A DNA stretch of 64,000 nucleotides from Leptospira gomenensis (GTDB lineage: Bacteria > Spirochaetota > Leptospiria > Leptospirales > Leptospiraceae). The stretch is from contig NZ_RQFA01000020.1 of assembly GCF_004770155.1 (NCBI RefSeq), positions 1-64,000 of the forward strand. Reading direction: 5' to 3'. The translations under genes were made by a program, and so were the position numbers. Each line of letters opens with the position of its first letter. Position 1 is the first letter of the stretch. Shown here piece by piece: positions 23,502-32,566 of the stretch. A model generated the notes under the pieces. The model was given only the letters and a program-made list of their open reading frames with translations, was not told the origin of the DNA and searched no databases.

Positions 23502-24134
23502 TTAAACGGAATTTTTTTTCGCTCCGTCCACCCATTCCTTATACGAATATAAACCGCTTATCGTCGCTACGTATGCGGAGGCCGCCGGATCCAAGTCTTC
23601 GATTCCGTATGTGAGAAAACGACCCACTACCGGTGCGTAGAACGCGTCCGCGATTCCGAATTCTTTGCCGAACAAAAACGGTCCTTTGTGCGTGCGGAGA
23701 CATTCTTTCCAAATGGTTTCAATTCTTCTAATGTCTTTCCATACCTCTTTTGGGAACGTTTTTCCGTGAAATTTTTCGGTTACGTTCATGGATAGGTTTT
23801 TACGAAGTTCGGCAAATCCTGAATGCATTTCCGCTACGACGGATCTTGCCACGGCGCGAGCGGCTTTATCCTTGGGCCATAGTTTTTTTTCGGGAAAGGT
23901 TTCCGCTAAATATTCCGAAATGCTTAATGAGTCCCAGATCTTCGTTTCGCCGTCCAAGAGGACCGGAACTTTTCCCGAGTCCGTATAAACTTTTATTTTT
24001 TCGTAAAATTCCGGCGTGTTTAGTTGGAGCTGAATTTCTACGAAAGGTATTTTACTTTCCTTGAGTAGGATCCAAGGACGGAGCGACCAAGAGGAGATTT
24101 TTTTATCTCCGATTACTAGTTGCAGTTCTGCCAT
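23502..24134 (-). CDS. Glutathione S-transferase family protein
   Basis: A 210-residue GST-fold protein. It has an N-terminal thioredoxin-like half with SSWSLRPWILLKESKIPF near residue 13, the cis-proline VPVL (SGKVPVLLDG) and the glutathione-contacting DSLSISEYL, then an all-helical half. Leptospira are not known for abundant glutathione, so the thiol partner is uncertain and detoxification or stress protection is inferred. The frame opens at 24185, but MAELQLVIGDKK at 24134 is the natural family N terminus. It stands alone, ending beside the copA terminator. Confidence 0.85.
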   Translation of the reverse strand: MAELQLVIGDKKISSWSLRPWILLKESKIPFVEIQLQLNTPEFYEKIKVYTDSGKVPVLLDGETKIWDSLSISEYLAETFPEKKLWPKDKAARAVARSVVAEMHSGFAELRKNLSMNVTEKFHGKTFPKEVWKDIRRIETIWKECLRTHKGPFLFGKEFGIADAFYAPVVGRFLTYGIEDLDPAASAYVATISGLYSYKEWVDGAKKNSV

Positions 24135-24200
24135 AAAACCAAATTCGTTCCGTACGAGTTTCCTGAAAATTGAAATTCTAAACAACGAAATGGGTTCCGT

Positions 24201-25529
24201 TTAAAATGAAACAGGCAGTGACACCGAGGCGAGAACGGTTTCGATCGGACTTTCCGAAATGGAATGGTCGATTATATTCGAAATTTGAAATGTTCCGGAA
24301 TGTCTTCTCATCACGATATCCACTATGGTTAGGCCGAGTCCGGAAAAAATCGTCTCCATCGGAAAGTTTTCGTAAACGTACCCCGCCAATCTGTAAAAGG
24401 GCTGTTTTACCAAAAGTTCCTTTTCCTTGGGCACTCCCGGAAGCACACTCGGGTCGAATTCGTTTTTGACGTATATATTCAACATTCCGTTGTGAAAGTT
24501 ATAGTATATTAAAATTTTAGAATGTTCTGCGGCGTATTTTACGGCGTTTACTATCAGTTCCTCGAAAGCCGTTCGAAAGGACTCTCTATCGATCTGCACT
24601 TCTCCTTCCGAATATCCGCTCTGTTTGTAGAAGCCCAATTCTATGAATTTTTCGGAGAGTACTTCGTTCATTTCTACGGACGCGTTCTCGGCGATTTGCG
24701 ACGTCCAAGCCAGGAATTCCCCGATTTCTACGGATTCCATTCTGGAGACCGTGTCGAGATTGAGCATCTCCATACTTTTTTCAAGGGACTTTAGAATTTT
24801 ATAAACCGGTTGATTGTTTTGAAACAACATCTCCACGACTTCCCTCGGTAGCACACAGTTTTCCCCTTCGAAGGAAGCCACATTTTCCGCGATTTCGATC
24901 AGGCTGACGATTCCGCCGATTCCTCCTCCGCTCATAAACGTTTGTTTGATGTTGTTGAGCGTGACTCTGCTGACATCGACGGTCTTTTCGAGATCCGATA
25001 GCCAGGATTGTTTGTATAGGATCCAGTCGAGTTGGGCACGCAGTCTCGTTTCGGTTTCCTCCTGAAGAATCCGTTCGGTTTCCTTTTTTTGAATATACTC
25101 TGAGATACGTTTCATACTTTGTCCGAACACCTGGATATCGACCGGTTTGATCAGATAGTCCAATACGCCCAGCTTCATCACTTCGATGATCGTATCCGGA
25201 TCGTTGTTGCCCGTTTCCACAAGGATCACCGGATCCTTGAGTAACGTTTTGATTTCCCGGATGAAATCCGCTCCGCATAAAAACGGAATTTCCAGATCCA
25301 CGATAAAGGTGGAGTAAGACTTTTTATGAACGGCTTCCAGCGCCTGTTTCCCGTCCTCGAATCCTTCCGCTTCGATCCCTAAATTCTTGCACATCTGAAG
25401 AAGTAAGGCCCTTACTTCTTCAGAATCCTCGATGATCAGAACCGGATCGCGGAACGAGATTTTTTGTTTTTCGGAAACTAAAGAAGCGAGCAGGGAACGG
25501 TTTGGGCGAATATCGATTTCTTGGGTCAT
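24201..25529 (-). CDS. Receiver-HATPase signalling protein without clear H-box
   Basis: A 442-residue cytosolic signalling protein. Residues about 28-145 are a receiver domain with acidic pocket (IIEDSEE), phospho-acceptor D78 (FIVDLEIP) and YLIKP. A coiled coil (KKETERILQEETETRLRAQ) follows. The C terminus (about 300-435) is a histidine-kinase-type ATPase domain with N-box FEELIVNAVKYA and GLGLTIVDIV. No HE-x-P type H-box is visible between them, and the first glycine box is poor. It may be an atypical kinase, or an output domain controlled by phosphorylation. It is transcribed divergently from a PAS-HTH regulator at 25710. Confidence 0.8.
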   Translation of the reverse strand: MTQEIDIRPNRSLLASLVSEKQKISFRDPVLIIEDSEEVRALLLQMCKNLGIEAEGFEDGKQALEAVHKKSYSTFIVDLEIPFLCGADFIREIKTLLKDPVILVETGNNDPDTIIEVMKLGVLDYLIKPVDIQVFGQSMKRISEYIQKKETERILQEETETRLRAQLDWILYKQSWLSDLEKTVDVSRVTLNNIKQTFMSGGGIGGIVSLIEIAENVASFEGENCVLPREVVEMLFQNNQPVYKILKSLEKSMEMLNLDTVSRMESVEIGEFLAWTSQIAENASVEMNEVLSEKFIELGFYKQSGYSEGEVQIDRESFRTAFEELIVNAVKYAAEHSKILIYYNFHNGMLNIYVKNEFDPSVLPGVPKEKELLVKQPFYRLAGYVYENFPMETIFSGLGLTIVDIVMRRHSGTFQISNIIDHSISESPIETVLASVSLPVSF

Positions 25530-25709
25530 ACGTCTATTACCTAACTAATGAACGAACCTGATTTTTATCAATGTCTGATTCCACTTTCGTTCAACGGTAT
25601 AGTTTGACGAAATAACGGTTTTTTTTAATACTCAAAGGAGTTCACCGGGATCGGTTTCGGTGCGAATGGAAAAAATTTCTTTCTAAAAACGGGATTACGG
25701 AGGTAACGT

Positions 25710-26417
25710 ATGTCTGTCGCAGAATGTCAGGAAAAGGAAGGGCTTCAATATCTTTCCTCGATTTTACAATCTTATTTCTACCAGTATCCGCACGCCATGT
25801 TCATTACGGATCGTTCCGGCAGAATCGAATTCATCAATCCGGTTTTCGAAAGTATTTCCGGTTACGATAGAAACGAATTGATCGGTAAAAATCCTAAATT
25901 TTTCCGATCGGGTTCGCACGATGCTCGTTTTTACGAAAATTTTTGGCGCACGATTCTTTCCGGCAAGGAATACGAAGGAAACTTCGTCAATAAAAACGCC
26001 TTCGGGAAAACCGTTTCCTGGAAGGAAAGAATTACTCCGCTCCGAGACGAATCCGGTAATATTTCGAATTTCTTATGTAGAGTCGATCTTCCGCAAAACG
26101 GTAACCTTTCCGAAACGAACGGCGCGGAGTTCCCTCCTCTCGAAGTTTCGGACGAAACGACGAAAGTCAGAGAATCCCTTTTTCCGAAACTGCAACGGGA
26201 TTTCGGTTTAACGTATCAGGAAGCCAAGATCTGCGATCTTTTGGTGGAAGGTCAAACCCGGGAAAATCTGGTCAAACAACTCGGAGTTCATGCAGGAACT
26301 CTAAAGAACCATCTCAAGTCCATCTATCGCAAAACGATAGAACGGAATCTTGCGGAACCGGGTCAGGGTAGGGATAAACTTCAACGGCTGACGTTGTTTC
26401 TGATCCGTTTGTGCTGA
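25710..26417 (+). CDS. PAS-LuxR-type transcriptional regulator
   Basis: A 235-residue predicted DNA-binding sensor. Residues about 20-130 are a PAS domain (ITDRSGRIEFINPVFESISGYDRNELIGKN, then a PAC-like WKERITPLRDESGNISNF). The C terminus (about 160-235) is a helix-turn-helix: LTYQEAKICDLLVEGQTRENLVKQLGVHAGTLKNHLKSIYRKT, the LuxR/GerE pattern. The start has GGAGGTAACGT immediately before ATG. There is no membrane segment. It is divergent from the receiver-ATPase gene, which may act in the same pathway. The ligand of the PAS domain is unknown. Confidence 0.85.
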   Translation: MSVAECQEKEGLQYLSSILQSYFYQYPHAMFITDRSGRIEFINPVFESISGYDRNELIGKNPKFFRSGSHDARFYENFWRTILSGKEYEGNFVNKNAFGKTVSWKERITPLRDESGNISNFLCRVDLPQNGNLSETNGAEFPPLEVSDETTKVRESLFPKLQRDFGLTYQEAKICDLLVEGQTRENLVKQLGVHAGTLKNHLKSIYRKTIERNLAEPGQGRDKLQRLTLFLIRLC

Positions 26418-26438
26418 CTTCGCATTATTGAACTTCGC

Positions 26439-27032
26439 TTAACGTTTTCCCCAAATCCTTTCGAGATAGGCTTCCCGTCCGGAGCCTTTTCGATAGGCTT
26501 TGTAACGTTCCGGGTTGGTTTTATAATAATTCTGATGATATCCTTCGGCGGGATAAAACGAAGTATAAGGAACTATTTCCACGACGATCTTTCCTTTAAA
26601 CCTTCCGGATTTTTCCATCTCCTGTTTCGAACGTTCGGCGATTTTACGCTGCTCCTCGTCGTGATAGAATATTCCCGTTCGATAATGTTTCCCCCGATCC
26701 GCGAATTGCCCTCCGTCGTCCGTGGGATTGATCTGTTTCCAAAATATCTTCAACAAATCGGAATATTCCGTTTTGACGGGATCGTATTCGATCTGGACGG
26801 ATTCTCGATGTCCCGTTTTTCCGGAGCTTACCTCCTCGTAGCTGGGGGAAATTTCCTTTCCTCCGGAATATCCGGCCGTCACGGAAACAACTCCGGGGAG
26901 CGATTTGAACGGTCCTTGCATACACCAAAAACATCCGCCTGCGAAGGTCGCTTTCCGGAGTTTCGGACCCGCGTAAGAAGGAGCGATTAAAATTCCGAAA
27001 GAAAGTAAAAGACAAATCCTCAAGTAAAACAT
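26439..27032 (-). CDS. msrA: Exported peptide methionine sulfoxide reductase MsrA
   Basis: A 197-residue MsrA that reduces methionine-S-sulfoxide in proteins. The active site GGCFWC lies near residue 32 and the family motifs (GYSGG, GHRESVQIEYDP, FWKQINPTDDGGQFADRGKHYRTGIFY) are intact. The N terminus MFYLRICLLLSFGILIAPSYA is a signal peptide, so this copy is probably periplasmic and protects envelope proteins. The open frame reaches 27197, but the ATG at 27032 has GAGGAA seven bases upstream and gives the signal peptide. The converging regulator gene ends 21 bases away. Confidence 0.92.
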   Translation of the reverse strand: MFYLRICLLLSFGILIAPSYAGPKLRKATFAGGCFWCMQGPFKSLPGVVSVTAGYSGGKEISPSYEEVSSGKTGHRESVQIEYDPVKTEYSDLLKIFWKQINPTDDGGQFADRGKHYRTGIFYHDEEQRKIAERSKQEMEKSGRFKGKIVVEIVPYTSFYPAEGYHQNYYKTNPERYKAYRKGSGREAYLERIWGKR

Positions 27033-27184
27033 CGTAATTCCTCGTTTGTCGATTCGAATCGATTGCGGTTCGGTTACAAGTCCGTGCGAAAGCGATTCTC
27101 CTTTTTTTGTTTTTCGTTTCCGAGAGAAAAATATTTCTATGTTTTCTTTTCCGGAATCGGATTCTAAGATTCTAAGAATAGAAT

Positions 27185-28474
27185 ATGAAAATCGCAATAT
27201 TAGGAAGCGGGATCGCGGGACTCAGCGCGTGCTGGTATTTGAGCAAAGAACACGAAGTGATCCTCATCGAACGACATTCGCTTCCTGGAATGGACGCACA
27301 CGGAACCGACGTGGCTCTTAAGGATCGTATTTTCCGCTTCGACGTTCCGTTTCGAGCGTTTAAACAGAACTATTATCCTTGTCTGATCGAAATGTATCGC
27401 GAGGCGGGAATCGAATTTCGTCCCGTGGATTATTCCTTTTCCCTGAGCGAAAGAGACGGAACCACGTATTTCCAATTCGCCACTTTCGGGTTCGGCGGAA
27501 ATTTTTATCCGTTCGTTTCTCCCGTATGTTTTAAAAACGGGGAATCCAGAAGAATTTTTTCGGATACGATCCGGTTTTACCGGGAATCGGAATCCCAATG
27601 GGAATCTCTCCGAGGAGAACAACTTACGATCTCCTCGTTTTTGCAGCGTTTCGGTTATTCGAAGGAATTCGAGGACAAATATCTCGTTCCTATGTTCGCG
27701 ACGATCAACACTTGCACCTTAAAAAGCGCCAAAAATTATCCGGCCGAAGCGGTGATCCGTTATCACGCGAAGGGTCTGAAGTTTCTCCGTTTTTTAACCG
27801 CGAGTCACGGAACGAGGGACATCACGACGCGTCTTTCGGCGAACGCGAAAGAGGTTCGTTTGAAATCCAATCCGAAAGGAATCGAACTCAACGGCAAAAA
27901 AGTTTTCGTCAACTTCGAGGGCGGTGGTAGGGAGGAATTCGATCGTGTCGTCGTCGCTACCCCGGCCAATCAGGCGATTCCGCTTCTCCCGGAAGAGATG
28001 AGCCGAGAGAAAGAAATTCTTTCCTCCTTTCGTTACGAGGAATCCGAGATTCTGATGCACTCCGATTCTTCCTTTATGCCCAACAAAAAGAGGCACTGGG
28101 CTCCTTTGTGTTTTACGCTTTCTCCGGATACGGACAAACCCTCCGCGACGATTCGTTTGAATCAGGTTCTTCCGGAAATCGGAAACGAGGAAATTTTTCA
28201 AACTTGGAATCCTCTGCAGGAGCCGAAGGAAGGAACGTTGATTTCGCGTTCCAGGTTCGAACGTCCGATCATCGATTTAAAAAACCGTAAAACGATCGAG
28301 GAACTCAATGCGATTCAGGAAGGGAAGGGCCGGAAGGTCTGGTTTTGCGGTTCGTATGCGAGATACGGGATTCCTCTTTTGGAGGCGGGAGTTTCCACTT
28401 CCTTGGACGTAAAACGTTGGGTGGAGAATTCGGTTTCCGAAAGTTCCGCGGAGTACAACACGAAACGGAAGTAA
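27185..28474 (+). CDS. FAD-dependent oxidoreductase (amine-oxidase-like)
   Basis: A 429-residue flavoenzyme. It starts with the dinucleotide-binding fold MKIAILGSGIAGLSACWYL and the acidic end of strand 2 (VILIERH), followed by a shape typical of the amine oxidase/protoporphyrinogen oxidase group (FDVPFRAF, VVVATPANQA near 250, and a C-terminal glycine-rich WFCGSYARYGIPLLEAGVSTS that contacts FAD). Related genes in other bacteria sit next to cyclopropane fatty acid synthases. Here the neighbour is a methyltransferase on the opposite strand whose 3' end overlaps by 160 bases. The substrate is not known. Confidence 0.85.
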   Translation: MKIAILGSGIAGLSACWYLSKEHEVILIERHSLPGMDAHGTDVALKDRIFRFDVPFRAFKQNYYPCLIEMYREAGIEFRPVDYSFSLSERDGTTYFQFATFGFGGNFYPFVSPVCFKNGESRRIFSDTIRFYRESESQWESLRGEQLTISSFLQRFGYSKEFEDKYLVPMFATINTCTLKSAKNYPAEAVIRYHAKGLKFLRFLTASHGTRDITTRLSANAKEVRLKSNPKGIELNGKKVFVNFEGGGREEFDRVVVATPANQAIPLLPEEMSREKEILSSFRYEESEILMHSDSSFMPNKKRHWAPLCFTLSPDTDKPSATIRLNQVLPEIGNEEIFQTWNPLQEPKEGTLISRSRFERPIIDLKNRKTIEELNAIQEGKGRKVWFCGSYARYGIPLLEAGVSTSLDVKRWVENSVSESSAEYNTKRK

Positions 28475-29289
28475 CGTTTCATTCTTTCTCCGCCTAAAAA
28501 TTCCCCGAAACGTCGGTATCGTTGCGCAATGTGCGGAGGAGTTTCCGATTGCGCCCGGTTTCGTTTTTGAGTTTTCGTTTTTAGAAAACGCGAGAATCCG
28601 GCAAAGACGTGTTCTTCCAAAAATTCGAACTCTTGCGCGACAAAACCCGTCTCTTTCAGAAGACGGTGCAAGGACTCCGGAGTGACCCGATTTGCGGCCG
28701 GGATAGAAGCCGATTCGCAAACCGCGTTTCGAATCCAAGAATCGATCGGCCCCAATCGTTCCTCTCGGAGAATCAATTCCGCGGAAACGATTTTGCCTCC
28801 AGGTCGGAGAATCCTCGCCGCGTCTTGGAGAAACCGTTTTCGATCGGAAAAAAAATAGGCGCTGTCGAGACATAGGATCCGATCGAAGGAACGATCGGGC
28901 AACGAATCCAATCCGAGTTCCAAAGAAGAACGGATCAAGGTAGGAATTCCGTCTTGGGTTCGTTCCGAAAGTTTTCGTTTTGCGAATTCCGTCTGAACCG
29001 AAGAGGGATTGATTCCGCAGAGCCGAGTCAGATCGAGGGAGAATTCGTCGCGCCATACGAAGAACTGATCCCCGCATCCGTATCCAAGATCCAATACTCT
29101 CCGGGAAGAATCGAGTTCGGCCTTTTTTCCCAAAAGAACGGCTAACGTTTTACAGGCGGTCGGATAATCCTCCGTGTCTTTCCAGTAGCCGAGGTTGGCC
29201 CAGGAAGTCGAGCCGGGGGCGTTGAGGTATAAGTGCGCCAGAGTGTCCGGCGCCTCTTCGGGTTTTGCTTTTTTTCGGAACGGATTCAT
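28315..29289 (-). CDS. Class I SAM-dependent methyltransferase
   Basis: A 324-residue methyltransferase. Motif I is RRVLDLGYGCGDQFF near residue 65. Later motifs are FDRILCLDSAYFF and DAARILRPGGKIVSAELIL. The overall pattern is that of small-molecule methyltransferases such as those acting on tocopherol or sarcosine. A C-terminal tail of about 45 residues (from about YSAELSETEF) runs antisense into the oxidoreductase gene, giving a 160-base overlap of converging coding ends. This tail is less conserved in look and may be dispensable. A link with the oxidoreductase is possible but not shown. Confidence 0.8.
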   Translation of the reverse strand: MNPFRKKAKPEEAPDTLAHLYLNAPGSTSWANLGYWKDTEDYPTACKTLAVLLGKKAELDSSRRVLDLGYGCGDQFFVWRDEFSLDLTRLCGINPSSVQTEFAKRKLSERTQDGIPTLIRSSLELGLDSLPDRSFDRILCLDSAYFFSDRKRFLQDAARILRPGGKIVSAELILREERLGPIDSWIRNAVCESASIPAANRVTPESLHRLLKETGFVAQEFEFLEEHVFAGFSRFLKTKTQKRNRAQSETPPHIAQRYRRFGEFLGGERMKRYFRFVLYSAELSETEFSTQRFTSKEVETPASKRGIPYLAYEPQNQTFRPFPS

Positions 29290-29360
29290 TCGAAAAAAAA
29301 CGACCTTTTGCGGGGATGCGAAATTTCTTTATGAATCGCCAAACGGAGACGGTTTAGGGT

Positions 29361-29378
29361 TTGCGGTAGTTCCCGCAA
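29361..29378. repeat. Palindromic dispersed repeat (TTGCGGGAACTACCGCAA type)
   Basis: TTGCGGTAGTTCCCGCAA, whose reverse complement TTGCGGGAACTACCGCAA matches 40011-40026 at 16 consecutive positions. The arms TTGCGG/CCGCAA form a hairpin around GAACTA. It is one member of the GGAACT-core family seen across the window. Confidence 0.6.
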
Positions 29379-29470
29379 GTTCGGTGGAGTCGGATTTGTC
29401 ACGAAGAAATATCTATACATTCATTTAGTTTGTCCGATAGTTACAGTAGTATTATCGGATTCCGATTCGT

Positions 29471-30040
29471 ATGTTATTACTCAGTCTCTTTCATCCGACT
29501 CTGCTCTGGTCCAATTTGTTGTTTCGTTGGAAAAGGAAACTCGCACGCAAACGTGTTTTTCCCGTCCTGATTTTTCCGGAAGGTTCCTTGAGTTTGGAAC
29601 GACTTCGGGTTCTTGCAAAAATTTCCTCTCGATCGAAAAATTCTCCGTCCATTCCTGTTTTTCTTTATGCGAACTCCGTCTCTCGGTCTTCGGATTTTCT
29701 TTCGTCGGAAGGATTTCCCAAAGGAGAAAAAATTCTTCCGATCTTCGTGGACTTCGGTTCTCTTTCTAAGGACGAACAAGGTAGGGAGTTCGGGGAACAA
29801 GTTACGTATCTTCTCGAAAAATTAGGAGATCGTTTTGCGGGTCTTTGTTTTTTGGAAACCGGAAAACCCCAAGCAGGGATCCAACGATCCGGGAATCGGA
29901 CTTGGTTGTATCATCATTCCGCGTTGGTAGTCGAAATCGCCGGGAATACTTTCAAAGTTCTTAAAAAAGATCTGCCCGAAGTAAGAGGGGAGGAAGATTC
30001 GGTTTCCTGGATTCCGTCCGGTCTCCTTGAAAACAACTGA
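29471..30040 (+). CDS. Hypothetical protein with N-terminal hydrophobic segment
   Basis: An unrecognised 189-residue protein. A short hydrophobic N terminus (MLLLSLFHPTLLWSNLLF) is followed by basic RWKRKLARKR. The rest is mixed alpha/beta with LPIFVDFGSL and EFGEQVTYLLEKLGDRFAGLCFLE. The N-terminal part may be a membrane anchor or peripheral helix. Positives such as VFPVLIFPEGS recall acyltransferase motifs but no catalytic HX4D is present, so that is not claimed. No good ribosome binding site is seen. It is on its own between a methyltransferase and a SET protein. Confidence 0.6.
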   Translation: MLLLSLFHPTLLWSNLLFRWKRKLARKRVFPVLIFPEGSLSLERLRVLAKISSRSKNSPSIPVFLYANSVSRSSDFLSSEGFPKGEKILPIFVDFGSLSKDEQGREFGEQVTYLLEKLGDRFAGLCFLETGKPQAGIQRSGNRTWLYHHSALVVEIAGNTFKVLKKDLPEVRGEEDSVSWIPSGLLENN

Positions 30041-30128
30041 TCGAAATTGATCGAAGCAGTTTTCGTCGCGGCCGGGAAGTTCGTCCTTTTTACAAAAACG
30101 GGATTCGTATTAAATATTACCCGGATTC

Positions 30129-30184
<56 letters not shown>

Positions 30185-30214
30185 AGGCAATAAATAAACG
30201 CAGGGATCTTCTGC

Positions 30215-30745
<531 letters not shown>

Positions 30746-30764
30746 AAGAAAAATCGAGAACGGA

Positions 30765-31376
30765 TCATTTTCTCACTTTCATGATCTTCTCCAGGATTCC
30801 TTTCCCCGGAAATCCTGGAGAATCTTCCGCTACGTTAGAATTCGTGCTACGAGCGTTTTCTATGGAATAAAAGACGTCCGGCTCCACACTTTTTACGATC
30901 TCCATCGCCTTTTGTATTCTCCTTCGTTTCAAAACCGTAAAGACGATTTTGACCGGCCCTCTGCTGCCTTGTCCGTTCATCGTCGTGACCCGATATCCGG
31001 CGTCGGAGAGTTTGTCTGCGATGGCTTCTCCGTTTTCCGGGGAGATGATCCGCAATAACGAAAAACCGAGGGCCAGCTTTTCTTCGAGAATCATTCCGAT
31101 GAAGGTTCCCGTAGCAAAACCTCCCGCGTATGCGAGATAACAGAATACGTTGTTCAGATTTCGGATGACTTGTGTGATCACCACGACCCAGAGTAATACT
31201 TCCAAAAAACCCAAGGAAGCGGCCAGGACCTTTTTTTCGCGCGTAAGTAGAATGACCCGGATCGTTCCGATGGAAACGTCGGTCACCCTCGAACAAAAAA
31301 TAAAACAGGGGAGGAGAACGTAGTCGAAAAGGGGATTCCCCGGAGTAGGAAAGCTGAAGTCCATAGCCGCAAACAT
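30765..31376 (-). CDS. DUF2179/DUF5698 membrane protein (UPF0316-like)
   Basis: A 203-residue inner-membrane protein of the UPF0316 type. The N-terminal half has three hydrophobic segments, including [29 protein letters not shown] and [22 protein letters not shown], the family signature. The C-terminal half is a cytosolic DUF2179 alpha/beta domain ([28 protein letters not shown]) seen in relatives. It is thought to bind a small ligand or regulate; no function is established. The start at 31376 is not strongly supported, and MDFSF at 31364 is an alternative. It sits 20 bases from the converging SET gene. Confidence 0.8.
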   Translation of the reverse strand: MFAAMDFSFPTPGNPLFDYVLLPCFIFCSRVTDVSIGTIRVILLTREKKVLAASLGFLEVLLWVVVITQVIRNLNNVFCYLAYAGGFATGTFIGMILEEKLALGFSLLRIISPENGEAIADKLSDAGYRVTTMNGQGSRGPVKIVFTVLKRRRIQKAMEIVKSVEPDVFYSIENARSTNSNVAEDSPGFPGKGILEKIMKVRK

Positions 31377-31522
31377 CGCACGCGGATCTTAGGTCGTCGA
31401 GTAAAATCGGCCGCCGTAAATCGGCGATTCTCGTTCCGTTTTCGTCGATCGAAAGCCGAACCGAAAAGCGGGGATTTTCGAATAATATTAGAATTAAATA
31501 AAATTATTATGTTTATTCGAGC

Positions 31523-31906
31523 TTAGATGTTTTTTATCAGCCAAAATCCGGTCAGAGCCGACCCAATACCTCCGAAGATACTGAAAAATATGTATGAAAT
31601 AAATAGTATATAGTTACCGGTTCGTAACATCTGAAACGTTTCGAAGGAAAAAGCGGAGAAGGTGGTAAAACCTCCGCAGATTCCGGCGGTCAGGAATAAT
31701 TTCCATTGATCGTTAAAAGAAGGGAAACGATCGAAACCGGCGTAAACGGTTCCTATGATAAACGAGCCGATAAGATTCGCGATGAGGGTTCCCCATGGCA
31801 TCGTAATTCCGGAAACCGAACCAAATTGGGATTGTAGAATATATCGTAAGGCGCTTCCTATTGCGCCTCCCAATCCGATCCATATCAGTGTTTTTTCAAA
31901 GCTCAT
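31523..31906 (-). CDS. crcB: Fluoride exporter CrcB (FluC channel)
   Basis: A 127-residue four-helix membrane protein of the CrcB/Fluc fluoride-channel family, which works as a dual-topology dimer to expel fluoride. Typical features are GLGGAIGSALRYIL, the polar-track asparagine of TLIANLIGSFIIGTVY, GICGGFTTFSAFSFE (with the phenylalanine pair lining the pore) and the glycine-rich last helix. No fluoride riboswitch was recognised in the 150 bases upstream. A reverse-oriented GGAACT-core repeat lies at 31964-31974. Confidence 0.93.
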   Translation of the reverse strand: MSFEKTLIWIGLGGAIGSALRYILQSQFGSVSGITMPWGTLIANLIGSFIIGTVYAGFDRFPSFNDQWKLFLTAGICGGFTTFSAFSFETFQMLRTGNYILFISYIFFSIFGGIGSALTGFWLIKNI

Positions 31907-31960
31907 AATAATTCTAAAACATTCCTACAATTATGAAGTAACAAAAAGTATTCCGTATTT

Positions 31961-32089
31961 GTAGTAGTTCCTACCAGATCGGAAGCGGAAATTTTAATTG
32001 TAAAGCTCGCAATTTTCTGATATGGAAAATCTCCCCGTGATGTCCCACAAGCCCGCCTCCTCCACCCTAACTCGGGTGGGGGCCGCCGC
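31961..32089. repeat. Intergenic repeats including CCACCC hairpin
   Basis: GTAGTTCCTAC (31964-31974) is the reverse complement of the GGAACT-core repeat. Further on, CCACCCTAACTCGGGTGG (32062-32079) is a hairpin (CCACCC / GGGTGG). On the minus strand, with flanking G/C-rich bases, it aligns over about 45 bases with 61889-61933. The hairpin overlaps the last codons of the next membrane-protein gene, which may mark where the repeat inserted. Confidence 0.6.
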
Positions 32090-32513
32090 GTTTTACAGGA
32101 GGCTCTGTAGGAATTCCGGCGTTTCGTTCTTTGAAATAACGGTAAATCTGATACGAGCCGACGCAAAGAGTGACGAAGGAATCGTCCACTGGACCCGGGA
32201 CGAAATTCGGAGCGATCCAATAAACGAGAATGATGAAGAGCGGCCAGAAAATTCTAACCGTTTCGATCGGTTTTGAATCCTTGATCGCAAACCAAAGACC
32301 GAGAATCAAAGCGACAACCACCGAAATTACGATTCCGCCAAAGAGAAGAATATGTTTCCCTGCAAGTAAGGTCCAATCCGCAATCGACCGAGCCTTACCG
32401 TAGTCTTCCTTAAGAAGGAAAATCGTAACTCCGACCGCAAGAAAAAACGTAATAAAGGGAGTCAACATTCCCCAGAGGCAACCGTATTTTATTTTTCCGG
32501 AAACGTCCGACAT
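32067..32513 (-). CDS. Hypothetical multi-pass membrane protein
   Basis: An unrecognised 148-residue protein with four probable hydrophobic segments ([55 protein letters not shown]; and a weaker one after it), starting [16 protein letters not shown]. The C-terminal tail is proline-rich ([14 protein letters not shown]) and its last codons fall inside a GC-rich dispersed repeat, so the natural C terminus may have been changed by the repeat. It lies between prfB and crcB on the same strand. Confidence 0.6.
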   Translation of the reverse strand: MSDVSGKIKYGCLWGMLTPFITFFLAVGVTIFLLKEDYGKARSIADWTLLAGKHILLFGGIVISVVVALILGLWFAIKDSKPIETVRIFWPLFIILVYWIAPNFVPGPVDDSFVTLCVGSYQIYRYFKERNAGIPTEPPVKRGGPHPS

Positions 32514-32566
32514 GACGGTTCTTCTCCTCTTGTCCGTTCCCGTTTAAGAAACAAAATATTCCATTT

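Noticed and set aside
28315..28474. Frameshift explaining the methyltransferase tail
   Set aside because: The reading frame is continuous and no homopolymer slip was found, so the overlap is kept as seen.
31907..32020. Fluoride riboswitch upstream of crcB
   Set aside because: No convincing conserved riboswitch pattern was seen in the AT-rich leader; only a repeat is present.
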